A stretch of DNA of 64,000 nucleotides from Bacteroidota bacterium. Lineage in GTDB: Bacteria; Bacteroidota; Ignavibacteria; Ignavibacteriales; Ignavibacteriaceae. Below the pieces are notes generated by a model. It was not told the origin of the DNA and made no database searches. It saw only the letters and a program-made list of their open reading frames with translations. The stretch spans positions 1-64,000 of the forward strand of contig JAKAJV010000122.1 in assembly GCA_021813585.1 (NCBI GenBank), read 5' to 3'. Shown piece after piece: positions 45,236 through 54,269 of the stretch (its first letter is position 1; every line of letters begins with the position of its first letter). A program made the translations under genes and the position numbers.

Positions 45236-46921
45236 CTAAAATTCATCAGTAACACAGCCTTCCGTAGCCGAAGAAACATTTTTTATATATTTATAAAGAA
45301 TGCCGCTTGTAGCTTTGAACGGCGGCTGTTTCCAATTCTTACGGCGCTGCGCCAGGGCGCTCTCAGATACATCAATATTTAATGTGTTCTTCTCGGCATC
45401 AATCGTAATTATGTCTCCGTTTTCGATCAATGCGAGGTTGCCTCCTACCTGGGCTTCCGGTGTTATGTGTCCGACAACGAAGCCGTGAGTTCCGCCGGAG
45501 AATCTGCCGTCGGTTATTAATGCTACGCTCTTGCCCAAACCTGCACCCATTATTGCGGCTGTTATTTCAAGCATCTCCCTCATGCCCGGTCCGCCTTTCG
45601 GTCCCTCGTAGCGTATAACAATTACATCCCCTGCCTTAATTTCTTTTTCTTCTATAGCCTTAAGAGTTTCTTCTTCTGAGTTGTAAACTTTAGCCGGGCC
45701 GGAAAACTTTAATCCTTCTTTGCCGGTAATTTTTGCTATCGCGCCTTCCCCGGCAATATTTCCGTAAAGCACTTGAAGATGGCCCGTCTTCTTTATCGGA
45801 TTGCTTAAAGGGAAAATAATTTTCTGGCCTTCCTTTAAGTCCGGGGCAGCTTCAATATTTTCGCCTAAGGTCTTTCCGGTAACTGTTAGGCAACTGCCGT
45901 CCAGCATGCCTTCTTTTAATAATAGCTTTTGAACAGCGGGCACACCGCCGATTTCATAAAGGTCTTCCATTACAAACTTGCCGCTCGGCTTTAAATCCGC
46001 AATGTAAGGTGTTCGGTCGGAAATATCCTGGAAATCTTTTAGAGTAAGCTTAACGCCTGCTGCCTTTGCCATTGCAACAAGATGAAGCGCGGCGTTGGTA
46101 GAGCCGCCTAGAGCTATTACAACCGTTATTGCATTTTCGAACGCTTTTTTAGTCATAATATCCCGCGGTTTTAAATCCATCTCCATCAAATTCAAAATAG
46201 CTTTGCCTGAGTCATAGCATTCCTTTGCTTTTTGGTCGCTGTTAGCCGGGCAGGAAGAACTGAAGGGCAGGCTCATTCCGAGAGTTTCTATTGCGGAGGC
46301 CATCGTGTTTGCAGTGTACATTCCGCCGCAGGCCCCTGCGCCCGGGCATGCATGGTGAAGAACGTTCTCAAGATCCTGCTCGTTAAATTCTTTGGAAAGA
46401 TATTGGCCGTAAGCCTCGAAAGCGGAAACGATGTCTAGCTTTTTACCGTTGAAAAATCCGGCTCTGATTGTCCCGCCGTAAACCATAAGGCTGGGCCTGT
46501 TAAGCCGCGCCATTGCCATTACCGAGCCGGGCATATTTTTATCGCACCCCGGTATAGCGATAAGCGAATCATACCATTGTGCACCCATAACGGTTTCAAT
46601 TGAGTCGGCGATAATGTCCCTAGAGGGAAGCGAGTACTTCATCCCTTCGGTGCCCATTGCGATGCCGTCGCTTACTCCGATTGTATGGAAGATTAACCCG
46701 ATTATCCCCGAGTCTGTTACTCCTTTCTTAACCAGCTTTGCAAGGTCGTTAAGATGCATGTTGCAGGTATTTCCTTCCCATCCCATGCTAGCAATGCCCA
46801 CCTGCGGCTTTTTAAAATCATCGTCTGTTAAGCCGATTCCGTGCAGCATAGCCTGGGAGCCGACCTGCGACTGTGTTTGAGTTAATCTTCTGCTGTATTT
46901 ATTCAAGCCTTCTTTCATCAT
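45236..46921 (-). CDS. ilvD: Dihydroxy-acid dehydratase
   Basis: Dehydrates 2,3-dihydroxy-isovalerate and its homologue in valine, isoleucine and pantothenate synthesis. Iron-sulfur ligands are in [14 protein letters not shown] and [17 protein letters not shown]. Later segments [38 protein letters not shown] and [20 protein letters not shown] are diagnostic. It is 561 aa, normal length. Two adjacent ATGs begin the frame. No other branched-chain genes are in the window. Confidence 0.96.
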   Translation of the reverse strand: MMKEGLNKYSRRLTQTQSQVGSQAMLHGIGLTDDDFKKPQVGIASMGWEGNTCNMHLNDLAKLVKKGVTDSGIIGLIFHTIGVSDGIAMGTEGMKYSLPSRDIIADSIETVMGAQWYDSLIAIPGCDKNMPGSVMAMARLNRPSLMVYGGTIRAGFFNGKKLDIVSAFEAYGQYLSKEFNEQDLENVLHHACPGAGACGGMYTANTMASAIETLGMSLPFSSSCPANSDQKAKECYDSGKAILNLMEMDLKPRDIMTKKAFENAITVVIALGGSTNAALHLVAMAKAAGVKLTLKDFQDISDRTPYIADLKPSGKFVMEDLYEIGGVPAVQKLLLKEGMLDGSCLTVTGKTLGENIEAAPDLKEGQKIIFPLSNPIKKTGHLQVLYGNIAGEGAIAKITGKEGLKFSGPAKVYNSEEETLKAIEEKEIKAGDVIVIRYEGPKGGPGMREMLEITAAIMGAGLGKSVALITDGRFSGGTHGFVVGHITPEAQVGGNLALIENGDIITIDAEKNTLNIDVSESALAQRRKNWKQPPFKATSGILYKYIKNVSSATEGCVTDEF

Positions 46922-46972
46922 TTCCTCTAAAAATTTTTAAACTACCTTTTTTAAACTACTTACTTTGTACTC

Positions 46973-47037
46973 CTTGATCTTAAACTTGAACTTGAACTGA
47001 CAGAGAAGTTTAAGTTCAAGTGTAAGTTCAAGATCAA
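46973..47037. repeat. CTTGAACTT-type hairpin repeat
   Basis: CTTGATCTTAAACTTGAACT at 46973 pairs with the TTCAAG-rich arm 47007-47037 that ends in TTCAAGATCAAG. It stands upstream of ilvD and downstream of the cyclodeaminase. Confidence 0.75.
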
Positions 47038-47159
47038 GTTTTTAAGTGTATATTTTTTTAGGTTCAAATGTACGAAATATAAAAAAATATTGACAGGGAA
47101 CTTTTAAAAAGTTTCGGCAGAATAAGCACGCTCTCTTATTGGTGCCGGAGGCAATAGGA

Positions 47160-47792
47160 TTAATTGTTAACCAGCTTTTTAACTATGCCGCCTATTATCG
47201 ATTGAGATTTTTCTTTTACCTCGTGATAAATAATTTCCGATTTCTTTAAGAATTCCTGCGCAGTAATTTTATTTGTCAGGCCGGAACAATTTATCGCCAC
47301 ATTTAAGAAAGCTCCTTCTGCAGCCGCGGCCGAAAGCGATATTGCTACACCCGCATCGGATAGGGAATTCTGGTTCCCTTTCTCCGCAACCTCCTTTAGC
47401 AACGGCATAAGCTGATTGCATTTAATTATAACTTCCTCGGGTATAAATGCGGCTTCCAGCGTGGCCTTTTCAATTGCCGATTTTCTAAAGGCAATCTGCG
47501 CTTCGCTCTCTTTCGGCAGCTTAAATGCGTCCATAACCCGGTCGAAGGCCTCATTGTCTTTTTCGGCGAGCACCAGGAATTCTTTTTTTAGATTTTCAAA
47601 TCTTACAAGCAAGCCCTTAGCCTCCGGCTCAAATTCCAGGTATTTTTTCTTCCCGATAGTAAGGTTGCATACCATTTGTCCAAGCGACGATGCTACAGCG
47701 CCGCATAATGCCGCCACGTTGCCGCCGCCCGGTGTAGGCGAGTTTGACGACAATTCTTCCAGATATGATTTTATTGTTTTCTGCAGGTTCAT
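47160..47792 (-). CDS. fchA: Formiminotetrahydrofolate cyclodeaminase
   Basis: Converts 5-formimino-THF to methenyl-THF and ammonia, the second folate step of histidine breakdown. Family motif SPTPGGGNVAALCGAVASSL is at the front, and SLSDAGVAISLSAAAAEGAF is in the middle. It is 210 aa, the normal size for the free-standing enzyme. Together with the formimidoyltransferase upstream on the same strand it makes a folate-linked pair that mammals fuse in one protein. A MITE-like element lies between the two genes. No hutH or hutU is in the window. Confidence 0.93.
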   Translation of the reverse strand: MNLQKTIKSYLEELSSNSPTPGGGNVAALCGAVASSLGQMVCNLTIGKKKYLEFEPEAKGLLVRFENLKKEFLVLAEKDNEAFDRVMDAFKLPKESEAQIAFRKSAIEKATLEAAFIPEEVIIKCNQLMPLLKEVAEKGNQNSLSDAGVAISLSAAAAEGAFLNVAINCSGLTNKITAQEFLKKSEIIYHEVKEKSQSIIGGIVKKLVNN

Positions 47793-47838
47793 ATAAGTTA
47801 AGTTTAATTTAGTTAGAAAAATTTCAATTCAATTAATA

Positions 47839-47983
47839 ACTCATGTTACGCAGGAATACATTTTGATGTCCGCATTGTCATTCCCACGAAAGTGGGAATC
47901 CATTTTTTATCATATTTTCGCATCTTGGATACCCGCTTTCGCGGGTATGACACTCAAGCTTTATAATTTTGCGTAACATGAGT
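47839..47983 (-). mobile_element. 145-bp MITE-like element, copy 2
   Basis: Perfect 14-bp terminal repeats ACTCATGTTACGCA / TGCGTAACATGAGT with TA on both flanks. It is the reverse complement of 43459-43603 with about three mismatches. It lies between the two folate genes, so a read-through transcript would carry its two hairpins. The near identity of the copies points to recent movement or gene conversion. Confidence 0.87.
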
Positions 47984-48061
47984 TAATAATATTTTGCCGG
48001 ATAAGCCGGCTATGCGCCGGATTGTGCCGGTATGCGAAAAATATTAATCACAGCCGAACAA

Positions 48062-49078
48062 TCAAATCATGTAATCTATTATCTTCTCGTTCTTGTGAAA
48101 AGGATTCAGATCGTATAAACCGAGTTTTTCAATTGCCAGGTCTACTAGCGATTTTTCATCCAGCTTTTTCCCATCGGAATAAAATTTACCCGCATCCAAA
48201 AGCGCCTGCAGCGGAACAAGACCGACGATCTCGCTTCCGGTAACTTCAATACCCAGCATTTGAGCTTCTTTTTTTACTTCTTCAAAAGCAATATGAATTG
48301 GAGTAACGTTATAGTTGGTTAGGTTCATTGAGACCTGGGTTATTTTATATTTATCGAGTGAGACCCCCATGCCTTTAACGCATTTAAGCTTGCCCGGCTG
48401 TTTAACCGTCTCGCCGTTAATCTTTATAATCTTTCCGTTTTCATCCCGCTTTGCTCTTCCGGATTCGCGCAGTACCTCGGCAATTTCTTTTGCGTATTTC
48501 ACATCTTCGGCGTTGAGATTAATGTTATATGCAATTAAGAAGAATCTGGCGCCGGCAACAATTGCGCCCAGCTTCGGGTTGAATTTATTCGGTCCAAAAT
48601 CCGGCTGCCAGTCCGGGTCTTTCAGCTTCTGCTCAAGACCTTCGTACTCCCCCTTCCTAATGTCGGAAAGGTTTTTCCGCTCCGCCCGCCTTGCCGCAAA
48701 TTCGTATAAATAGACAGGCACATTCAAATACTCCGAAATCTGCTCGGCATAAGCTTCCGAAATTTTTACGCATTCTTCCATGGTTGCATTTTTAACCGGG
48801 ACAAACGGAACCACATCGATTGCGCCTATCCTCGGGTGCTCACCCTTATGTTCTCTCATATCTATGTTTGCAGCGGCACACTTGCTTATGGCTACAGCGC
48901 CATCAAGAATTCCTGCCTCATCCCCGGCTAGAGTTACAACCACCCTGTTGTAATCTGCATCCGGCTCTATGCTAAGCAGCTTGCATCCTTTTATTCCCGC
49001 AAGTGATTCTTTAATCTGCAGAAATGTTTCCTCTCTCTTGCCCTCGCTAAAATTCGGTACGCATTCTATTATTTTCAT
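48062..49078 (-). CDS. ftcD: Glutamate formimidoyltransferase
   Basis: Moves the formimino group from formiminoglutamate to tetrahydrofolate in histidine catabolism. It starts with MKIIECVPNFSEGKREE. The rest matches the family: DADYNRVVVTLAGDEAGILD, DMREHKGEHPRIGAIDVVPF, ARFFLIAYNINLNAEDVKYA and MGVSLDKYKITQVSMNLTNY. It is 338 aa, as expected for a stand-alone enzyme. It precedes the cyclodeaminase on the same strand, interrupted by a MITE-like element. Confidence 0.94.
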   Translation of the reverse strand: MKIIECVPNFSEGKREETFLQIKESLAGIKGCKLLSIEPDADYNRVVVTLAGDEAGILDGAVAISKCAAANIDMREHKGEHPRIGAIDVVPFVPVKNATMEECVKISEAYAEQISEYLNVPVYLYEFAARRAERKNLSDIRKGEYEGLEQKLKDPDWQPDFGPNKFNPKLGAIVAGARFFLIAYNINLNAEDVKYAKEIAEVLRESGRAKRDENGKIIKINGETVKQPGKLKCVKGMGVSLDKYKITQVSMNLTNYNVTPIHIAFEEVKKEAQMLGIEVTGSEIVGLVPLQALLDAGKFYSDGKKLDEKSLVDLAIEKLGLYDLNPFHKNEKIIDYMI

Positions 49079-49268
49079 CAGTTAACCTTATTTGCATTTG
49101 GAATTTGAATACACATTAATAATATACATTGAGTAAAGTATATTTTCAAAATGTAGATGAATAAAAAGATAGTTATACGCCGAGTTTACTTCTTGCCGGA
49201 ATAATGTATTAATACTGCATTATGTTCCGTCTTCCATTTTCCGTCTCCCGTTTCCCATCTCAAATCAT

Positions 49269-50030
49269 CTACACAATTTTAAAACTAAAAGATTTTCTTA
49301 TCCATTCACCGGTACCCGAGTTAAGCGTCTTTTCCATAAAGGAAACTTCGCCTGCCCTGTCGATAAACAGTACGGTAGACGACCTTGTACCGTAAAAGGG
49401 AGTTGATACGAATACCGGGGAAACCGCCCTTTCAATTTCCAGCCCGACACCCGTATCGGGCAAAAGATCATCCGGGGGAATTGAGTTATCGGATAAGATT
49501 TCGAATAAATCTTCTGCTGAAATATCGGAGTTTTTTAAAATGCCTGTAAAAGACTTTTTGCTTTTCTCAACTTTTGGCCAGGGAGTGTCTAGCAGGTGAT
49601 TGCTTAACCCGTATATGCCCGGTGTAAGCGAGATATGTTTTTTAGATTTATTTGAGAAATAATTTGCGCCTTCCTTGTCGATATATATTAGGTTGTAACC
49701 GTTATAAAGGTCTGCTGTTTCTATTAGGCGTTTTGTAAAATCCATGGAGGTAAGTTCTGTGTTTAAAAAGCCGGCAACCAAGTCTCCTCTGCTAGGCGCA
49801 TCGGTTTTTAGTTTTTCTTTATCCCGGTAGTTGGTAATTGCAGCAAACCGGCCGGAGCGTGTAATTCCCAGCCAGGTTCCGCCGCCCTGCAAATCCTTAC
49901 CAGCTAGGGTACTGTTACCTTCCCAGAATTGAGCAGGCATAGCGGGTCTGTTATAAAATTCATCTCTATTGGCCGCAATGATTAATTTATACGTAGGATG
50001 ATTCTCATATGAAATTAATAAAAGGCACAT
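49269..50030 (-). CDS. NRDE-family (TANGO2-like) protein
   Basis: A 253-aa member of the NRDE/TANGO2 group, named after its motif ANRDEFYNRP, followed by LAGKDLQGGGTWLGITRSGR and YNGYNLIYIDKEGANYFSNK. The first residue after Met is Cys, as in N-terminal nucleophile hydrolases. The group is linked to heme or lipid handling in animals; the bacterial role is uncertain. The start is 21 bases before the end of the previous gene on the same strand, so the two are likely an operon. Confidence 0.9.
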   Translation of the reverse strand: MCLLLISYENHPTYKLIIAANRDEFYNRPAMPAQFWEGNSTLAGKDLQGGGTWLGITRSGRFAAITNYRDKEKLKTDAPSRGDLVAGFLNTELTSMDFTKRLIETADLYNGYNLIYIDKEGANYFSNKSKKHISLTPGIYGLSNHLLDTPWPKVEKSKKSFTGILKNSDISAEDLFEILSDNSIPPDDLLPDTGVGLEIERAVSPVFVSTPFYGTRSSTVLFIDRAGEVSFMEKTLNSGTGEWIRKSFSFKIV

Positions 50031-50051
50031 ATAAATCGGTTAAAATATTTT

Positions 50052-50597
50052 CTAGTTATTGTTGTTAAAAAATAATTCCTTATGCAGAAACGGGATGAAA
50101 GCAGTTATTACTCCCTGCACATAAAGCTCCTTTCTATCCATAACGCCGTTTGTAAAATAACTAATTGCACCGCCCTTCTGTTTTGTGTTATGGTTGCCGG
50201 TTATTTTATCCATTACCTCGCCCAGTTCAATTCCCTTCAGTAGTTCTTCAGTAACCGAGCCGGGAAGCTCGAATAAAGGCGAGGCGCCGAAACCGGCTTT
50301 CCCTTCTTTATCAATAATGCAGATAAGGCCGAGAGCAAACCACATGTTAAAGAACCTAGAGATGCCGCCCTCAATACCGATGAAGTAATCTGCGTTCAGA
50401 CTTTCTTCATCATTAATTTTTTTAAGCCAAGAGGCCCTGTTCTTGGCGCCGCGGAATGTTTCATCACCTACAGGCTGTGGCGACACACTTGACTCTGCGG
50501 ACATGTCTTTTACTTCTACTCCGTTAAAGTACTTTGAGAATGCTTCTTTAACCGCATCTATCTTAACTGGATTTTTAGAGCCTACTAAAATTTTCAT
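50052..50597 (-). CDS. yjjX: Inosine/xanthosine triphosphatase
   Basis: Hydrolyses ITP and XTP to keep non-canonical bases out of nucleic acids. It begins MKILVGSKNPVKIDAVKEAF and has YFIGIEGGISRF and ISYFTNGVMDRKELYVQGVI. At 181 aa it is the normal length for the DUF84 family. It is followed by the NRDE gene 21 bases later. Confidence 0.9.
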   Translation of the reverse strand: MKILVGSKNPVKIDAVKEAFSKYFNGVEVKDMSAESSVSPQPVGDETFRGAKNRASWLKKINDEESLNADYFIGIEGGISRFFNMWFALGLICIIDKEGKAGFGASPLFELPGSVTEELLKGIELGEVMDKITGNHNTKQKGGAISYFTNGVMDRKELYVQGVITAFIPFLHKELFFNNNN

Positions 50598-50660
50598 ACC
50601 GGCTGTTCCATAAAAAATAAAATAAAAAATTCATTTTAAAATGAAGTTATAAAATTCAAA

Positions 50661-52925
50661 TTATAAAATGATCTGCCACACTATTTTTGTTAGTACCGTA
50701 ATATCTTTTGTCCTTAGCGCGCCGCCGGTAGAAAGAAGATGGTTTACCACCAGATAAAAATTACTGCCGACATTCGGCTGCCAGTTGAAACGGTAATTAA
50801 TATTTATCTCGTTAAGCTCGTTGTTCCACTGTGCAAAGACCGAAGAAAATACCATCGTAGAGAAATCGTAGCTTAGCCTGGCGCCCAATTCGTTTGTGCT
50901 GAAGTTACTTTGCACAAGCCGAATATTGTTATGCGTATAATCGGTATAAATTGAGAAATGACTTCCTGCAGACCAGGTAACATTTACCGTAGCGGATTTA
51001 ATGCTGCCGGTATAATAGTTGCCAGCTTGTAAATTTGCCTCGCCGTAAAAAGTCCTTCCGGGAGCGCTCCGGTAGTCTATCCCGTATGTTGTAAACCAAT
51101 AATCCCCGGCAGGTATTACAGAGCTGCCGAAAATATTGAAGTCTTCATTTAGCTTGTCAAAGTATCTGTTAATCTGCAAAGAAACATTGTCGCCCTGTAC
51201 GGTAGAGAATCCCAAAGGCTGAAAGGATATTTCGCCGGTAAGAAGCGTACTGTTCTTATCGAAGTCGCAGGCCAAATCGACCGGAGAGAATTCCAGCTTT
51301 TTAATATCGCCCAGGTTCACTCTTGGTGTAAAGGCAAAGCTGTATTCGTAGTGATTTATTCCGGTGCGCGATACGAATCCGATTTCCGGATTAAAATTTT
51401 CCTGGATGAATTTATAGTCCATATGCTGTTCGATCAGATCGTTGGGATAATCCAGATAAAAATTTCCCGCCCAAGACCTCCCGGATTGTTTCCTTTCGTT
51501 AGTCTTTGCTAATGTAGCACCGAAAATTAATGATTTGTTTTCCAGAAAATTGTTCGTCCTTAATACAACATCTCCGGCAAAAGACTGGCTGTAATCGTAG
51601 CTCGAAGTTTTATTAGAAAAAAATATGCCGGCATAGGACTGGTTAAACAGATCGAATTTAACACGGCCGACGGAATAGTTAGTAGGAGGTTCTCCGTTTT
51701 TGGCTGCCGTTTGAACATTTAAAAATCCGATCTCGGTATTGTTCAGCCTTCCTACCAGTTTAGCCCCGGCAATAATCGGGACGGCTTCGCCGTTGCTTAG
51801 GCCAATCCTCCTGCTGTAATAGATATTGTCATTTCCGCCAAGAGGAAGACTTAATGTATTGGCGCCTTCAATAAAGAAGTCTCTCTTTTCCGGATAGAAG
51901 AGAGGGAAGCGGGTTAAATTAATTTTTTCTTGATCTGATTCTACCTGGGCAAAATCGGTATTTACAGTTAGGTCTAGAGAGAGCGTCTCTGTAACTCCGT
52001 ACTTAATATCCAGCCCGGGTTTGGAAACAAATATTCTGCTCGAATCGGTTTTTTCGCCGCCGACTGTATAGAAAGGCTTAAAGTAAATAGGATTTCCCCG
52101 CTTAATATCTCTTATATCTAGCAGCTCGCCTCCAAAAGTCATGTTGAAAAAATCCTGGTCCTTTTCATAAGACGTCCATTGTACTGTTTCTCCTTTGCGC
52201 TGAATGGTGCGCATAAAATTTACTCCCCATACCTGAATTTTTTCGTTATAAAATTTGAAAGTAGAGAACGGGAAGACCATTTCGGCGCTCCAGCCGTTGT
52301 TAACAATTGCAGACTTAACGAACCACACGCCGTTCCAGCTTTCGTTAAATCCGCTGAAGTTTTTGCCCGAAGTAAGCAGGGCATCATCGCGCATGCCCAT
52401 CGGGTTTGTGCCGAACCAGTAGCTGTGCCTGCGGTCGTGGAATGTATCGAACCACAGGGCGATATTGTCGTCGCCGCTCCACTTGCCGTCCAGCTTAAGC
52501 TCGCGTGCAATAATTTTACCAGGCTCATCATCGTAGCACATTACTCCCACGTATAAATTCTTATCGTCGTAAAGAATTTTAACTTCGGTCTTCTCGGAGG
52601 GGAGTGCGCCGGGAACAGGCTCGCGGTCGTAAAAATCCGAAATCGGCTTGGCTTTGTTCCAAACAGAATCGTTGAGGACCCCGTCAATTAAAGGCGGGAC
52701 CGAGGTCCTTACTGCATATATCCTTTTTGTTTGAGAAAATATAATAGTATTAAAGCCAACCGTAATAATAAAAATTAATAAAAGTAGCTTTAATCCGCTA
52801 TTAAATTTATAAATAAGCGACTGCCGGCTTTGCAGATTTCGGACTGGCGGAGAATCTATGTTGTCCGGACAGGCAAGGGCAGGATTTATTAGAAGGAACG
52901 GGGACAGAAATCCCGGTGCTTGCAA
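50661..52925 (-). CDS. DUF5916 protein with CBM9-like N-terminal domain
   Basis: A 700-aa-class exported protein. After the hydrophobic segment LKLLLLIFIITVGFNTIIFS comes a CBM9-like domain (PLIDGVLNDSVWNKAKPISD, FYDREPVPGALPSEKTEVKI, DDNIALWFDTFHDRRHSYWF). The second part is a DUF5916 beta-rich region (RFPLFYPEKRDFFIEGANTL, YYSRRIGLSNGEAVPIIAG) that probably forms an outer-membrane barrel. CBM9 domains bind carbohydrate ends. The start is uncertain: the track start is TTG, with about 40 odd residues before the hydrophobic segment. No ATG lies in the first 60 codons, so the true start may be another non-ATG codon. Confidence 0.85.
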   Translation of the reverse strand: MQAPGFLSPFLLINPALACPDNIDSPPVRNLQSRQSLIYKFNSGLKLLLLIFIITVGFNTIIFSQTKRIYAVRTSVPPLIDGVLNDSVWNKAKPISDFYDREPVPGALPSEKTEVKILYDDKNLYVGVMCYDDEPGKIIARELKLDGKWSGDDNIALWFDTFHDRRHSYWFGTNPMGMRDDALLTSGKNFSGFNESWNGVWFVKSAIVNNGWSAEMVFPFSTFKFYNEKIQVWGVNFMRTIQRKGETVQWTSYEKDQDFFNMTFGGELLDIRDIKRGNPIYFKPFYTVGGEKTDSSRIFVSKPGLDIKYGVTETLSLDLTVNTDFAQVESDQEKINLTRFPLFYPEKRDFFIEGANTLSLPLGGNDNIYYSRRIGLSNGEAVPIIAGAKLVGRLNNTEIGFLNVQTAAKNGEPPTNYSVGRVKFDLFNQSYAGIFFSNKTSSYDYSQSFAGDVVLRTNNFLENKSLIFGATLAKTNERKQSGRSWAGNFYLDYPNDLIEQHMDYKFIQENFNPEIGFVSRTGINHYEYSFAFTPRVNLGDIKKLEFSPVDLACDFDKNSTLLTGEISFQPLGFSTVQGDNVSLQINRYFDKLNEDFNIFGSSVIPAGDYWFTTYGIDYRSAPGRTFYGEANLQAGNYYTGSIKSATVNVTWSAGSHFSIYTDYTHNNIRLVQSNFSTNELGARLSYDFSTMVFSSVFAQWNNELNEININYRFNWQPNVGSNFYLVVNHLLSTGGALRTKDITVLTKIVWQIIL

Positions 52926-53187
52926 TTGGTTTTTTATTTTTAACCTGGCTTGAATAATAGGATTTCCAATTAATATCTTTTAAATAAGTATTTATTTAGG
53001 GAGCTAAAATAAAGTCATAAGTAGAGTTTTCAAACTATAATTGTTTAAACTTTCGGGAAGGGTTTTTATTTGATCGTTGCGTTTTATCATATCTTCCTTC
53101 AGAAATAAAATTTTTAAAAATATTTTTATTAATTTAATCGACGTAAATGTTTCATACTCAATATAGATAATAAATCCAGGTGCCGGT

Positions 53188-54063
53188 TTGTCACAGAAAA
53201 TTATAGCAAAAGTATCGGACGGGGAGGTAAAAAAGCTAAAGAATGAATTAAAATTGTTGCAGGAGGTAAAGCCGGATCTTTCAATTTCGGCAATAAGATT
53301 CGGAACCCTTGGCGACGATAATGTAATAAGTTTTAATACAGAAGACGAGAATTATCCGCTAATCGTAGATAAGATGGTTCAGCTGGGGATAAATCTTTTA
53401 CTGCCTATAGTAAAGCAAGCAGGCGAAAAGACAGCAGTTGTTGAGAACAATATAAATAATAAAGAGGCTTCACCGGATAACAGCCAGCGGAAGCAAAATA
53501 AAGATAACCCTGCGTCGGTAATAGATTCGGCAATAAAAAGCGGCGACTACGAGACTCTAATCAAAGTATCGAAAGATATTAGATTTGGCCACGAGCAGAT
53601 GAAGAAAGCAAAAGATAATCTTTATGATACTGTTATAAGTGAGATTGATAGGGTTTATTCCCTCGGTCAAAAAAGCCGTATCCAGAGAGTTGATTGTATA
53701 GAAAGACTGATTAAGATAGCATCGGATAAAGATATTAAAGCGCTGCATAAGATTGACGCCTTAAAGGCTGCGGGCTTGGCTGCCGTTAAGCTTTGTACTA
53801 CCTCTAATGATTATATGAGTTACCTAATACAGCTATGTAATAATAATGTAGTTCCGAATATTATAAACGTAAATGCCGCTATTGCACTGTCCGGGCTCGT
53901 CCTGCCCGAGTCGGGCCAATCAAACGAAGATCTGGACTACGCAATTAAATATTTAAACTACAAGTGGCTGTTGATTGCCTACGACATCGTAATCAACGAG
54001 CTGTCTTCAAAGGAAAAAGACCGGTTCATTCAATTGATAAACGCAATTAAGGACAAGCGCTGA
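53188..54063 (+). CDS. Hypothetical protein
   Basis: A 291-aa protein that is not recognised. It opens with a charged 80-residue domain (DGEVKKLKNELKLLQEVKPD) and a Ser/Asn/Lys spacer (EASPDNSQRKQNKDNPASV). A helical C-terminal region from about 115 follows (IQRVDCIERLIKIASDKDIK, SYLIQLCNNNVVPNIINVNA), which looks like alpha-helical repeats. There is no signal peptide. The start is TTG after AGGTGCCGG. It stands alone on the plus strand, 200 bases before the sensor kinase gene. Confidence 0.55.
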   Translation: MSQKIIAKVSDGEVKKLKNELKLLQEVKPDLSISAIRFGTLGDDNVISFNTEDENYPLIVDKMVQLGINLLLPIVKQAGEKTAVVENNINNKEASPDNSQRKQNKDNPASVIDSAIKSGDYETLIKVSKDIRFGHEQMKKAKDNLYDTVISEIDRVYSLGQKSRIQRVDCIERLIKIASDKDIKALHKIDALKAAGLAAVKLCTTSNDYMSYLIQLCNNNVVPNIINVNAAIALSGLVLPESGQSNEDLDYAIKYLNYKWLLIAYDIVINELSSKEKDRFIQLINAIKDKR

Positions 54064-54269
54064 ATTTATTAAAGGATTCCCGATCTCAAGTTTGCCCTGG
54101 CCTTCAATTCTTCTATTAAATTTTTTGAGTTTGCTTTAAATAACCGGCCTGCTTATTATTATATCCATAATGGAAAAATCTTTTTATCTCTAGAATTCTT
54201 GGCATGAATAAATTACGGGATGAGAAATTTATTTCAATAAAAAGAATATTATCCATACATATATTTTGA

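Noticed and set aside
43459-47983. Composite transposon bounded by the two MITE-like copies
   Set aside because: The DNA between holds ordinary genes such as ilvD and no transposase; two independent insertions are simpler.
47996-48035. GCCGG-rich hairpins as a terminator of ftcD
   Set aside because: Stems are only about 5 bp and lack a U tract, so a terminator is not supported.
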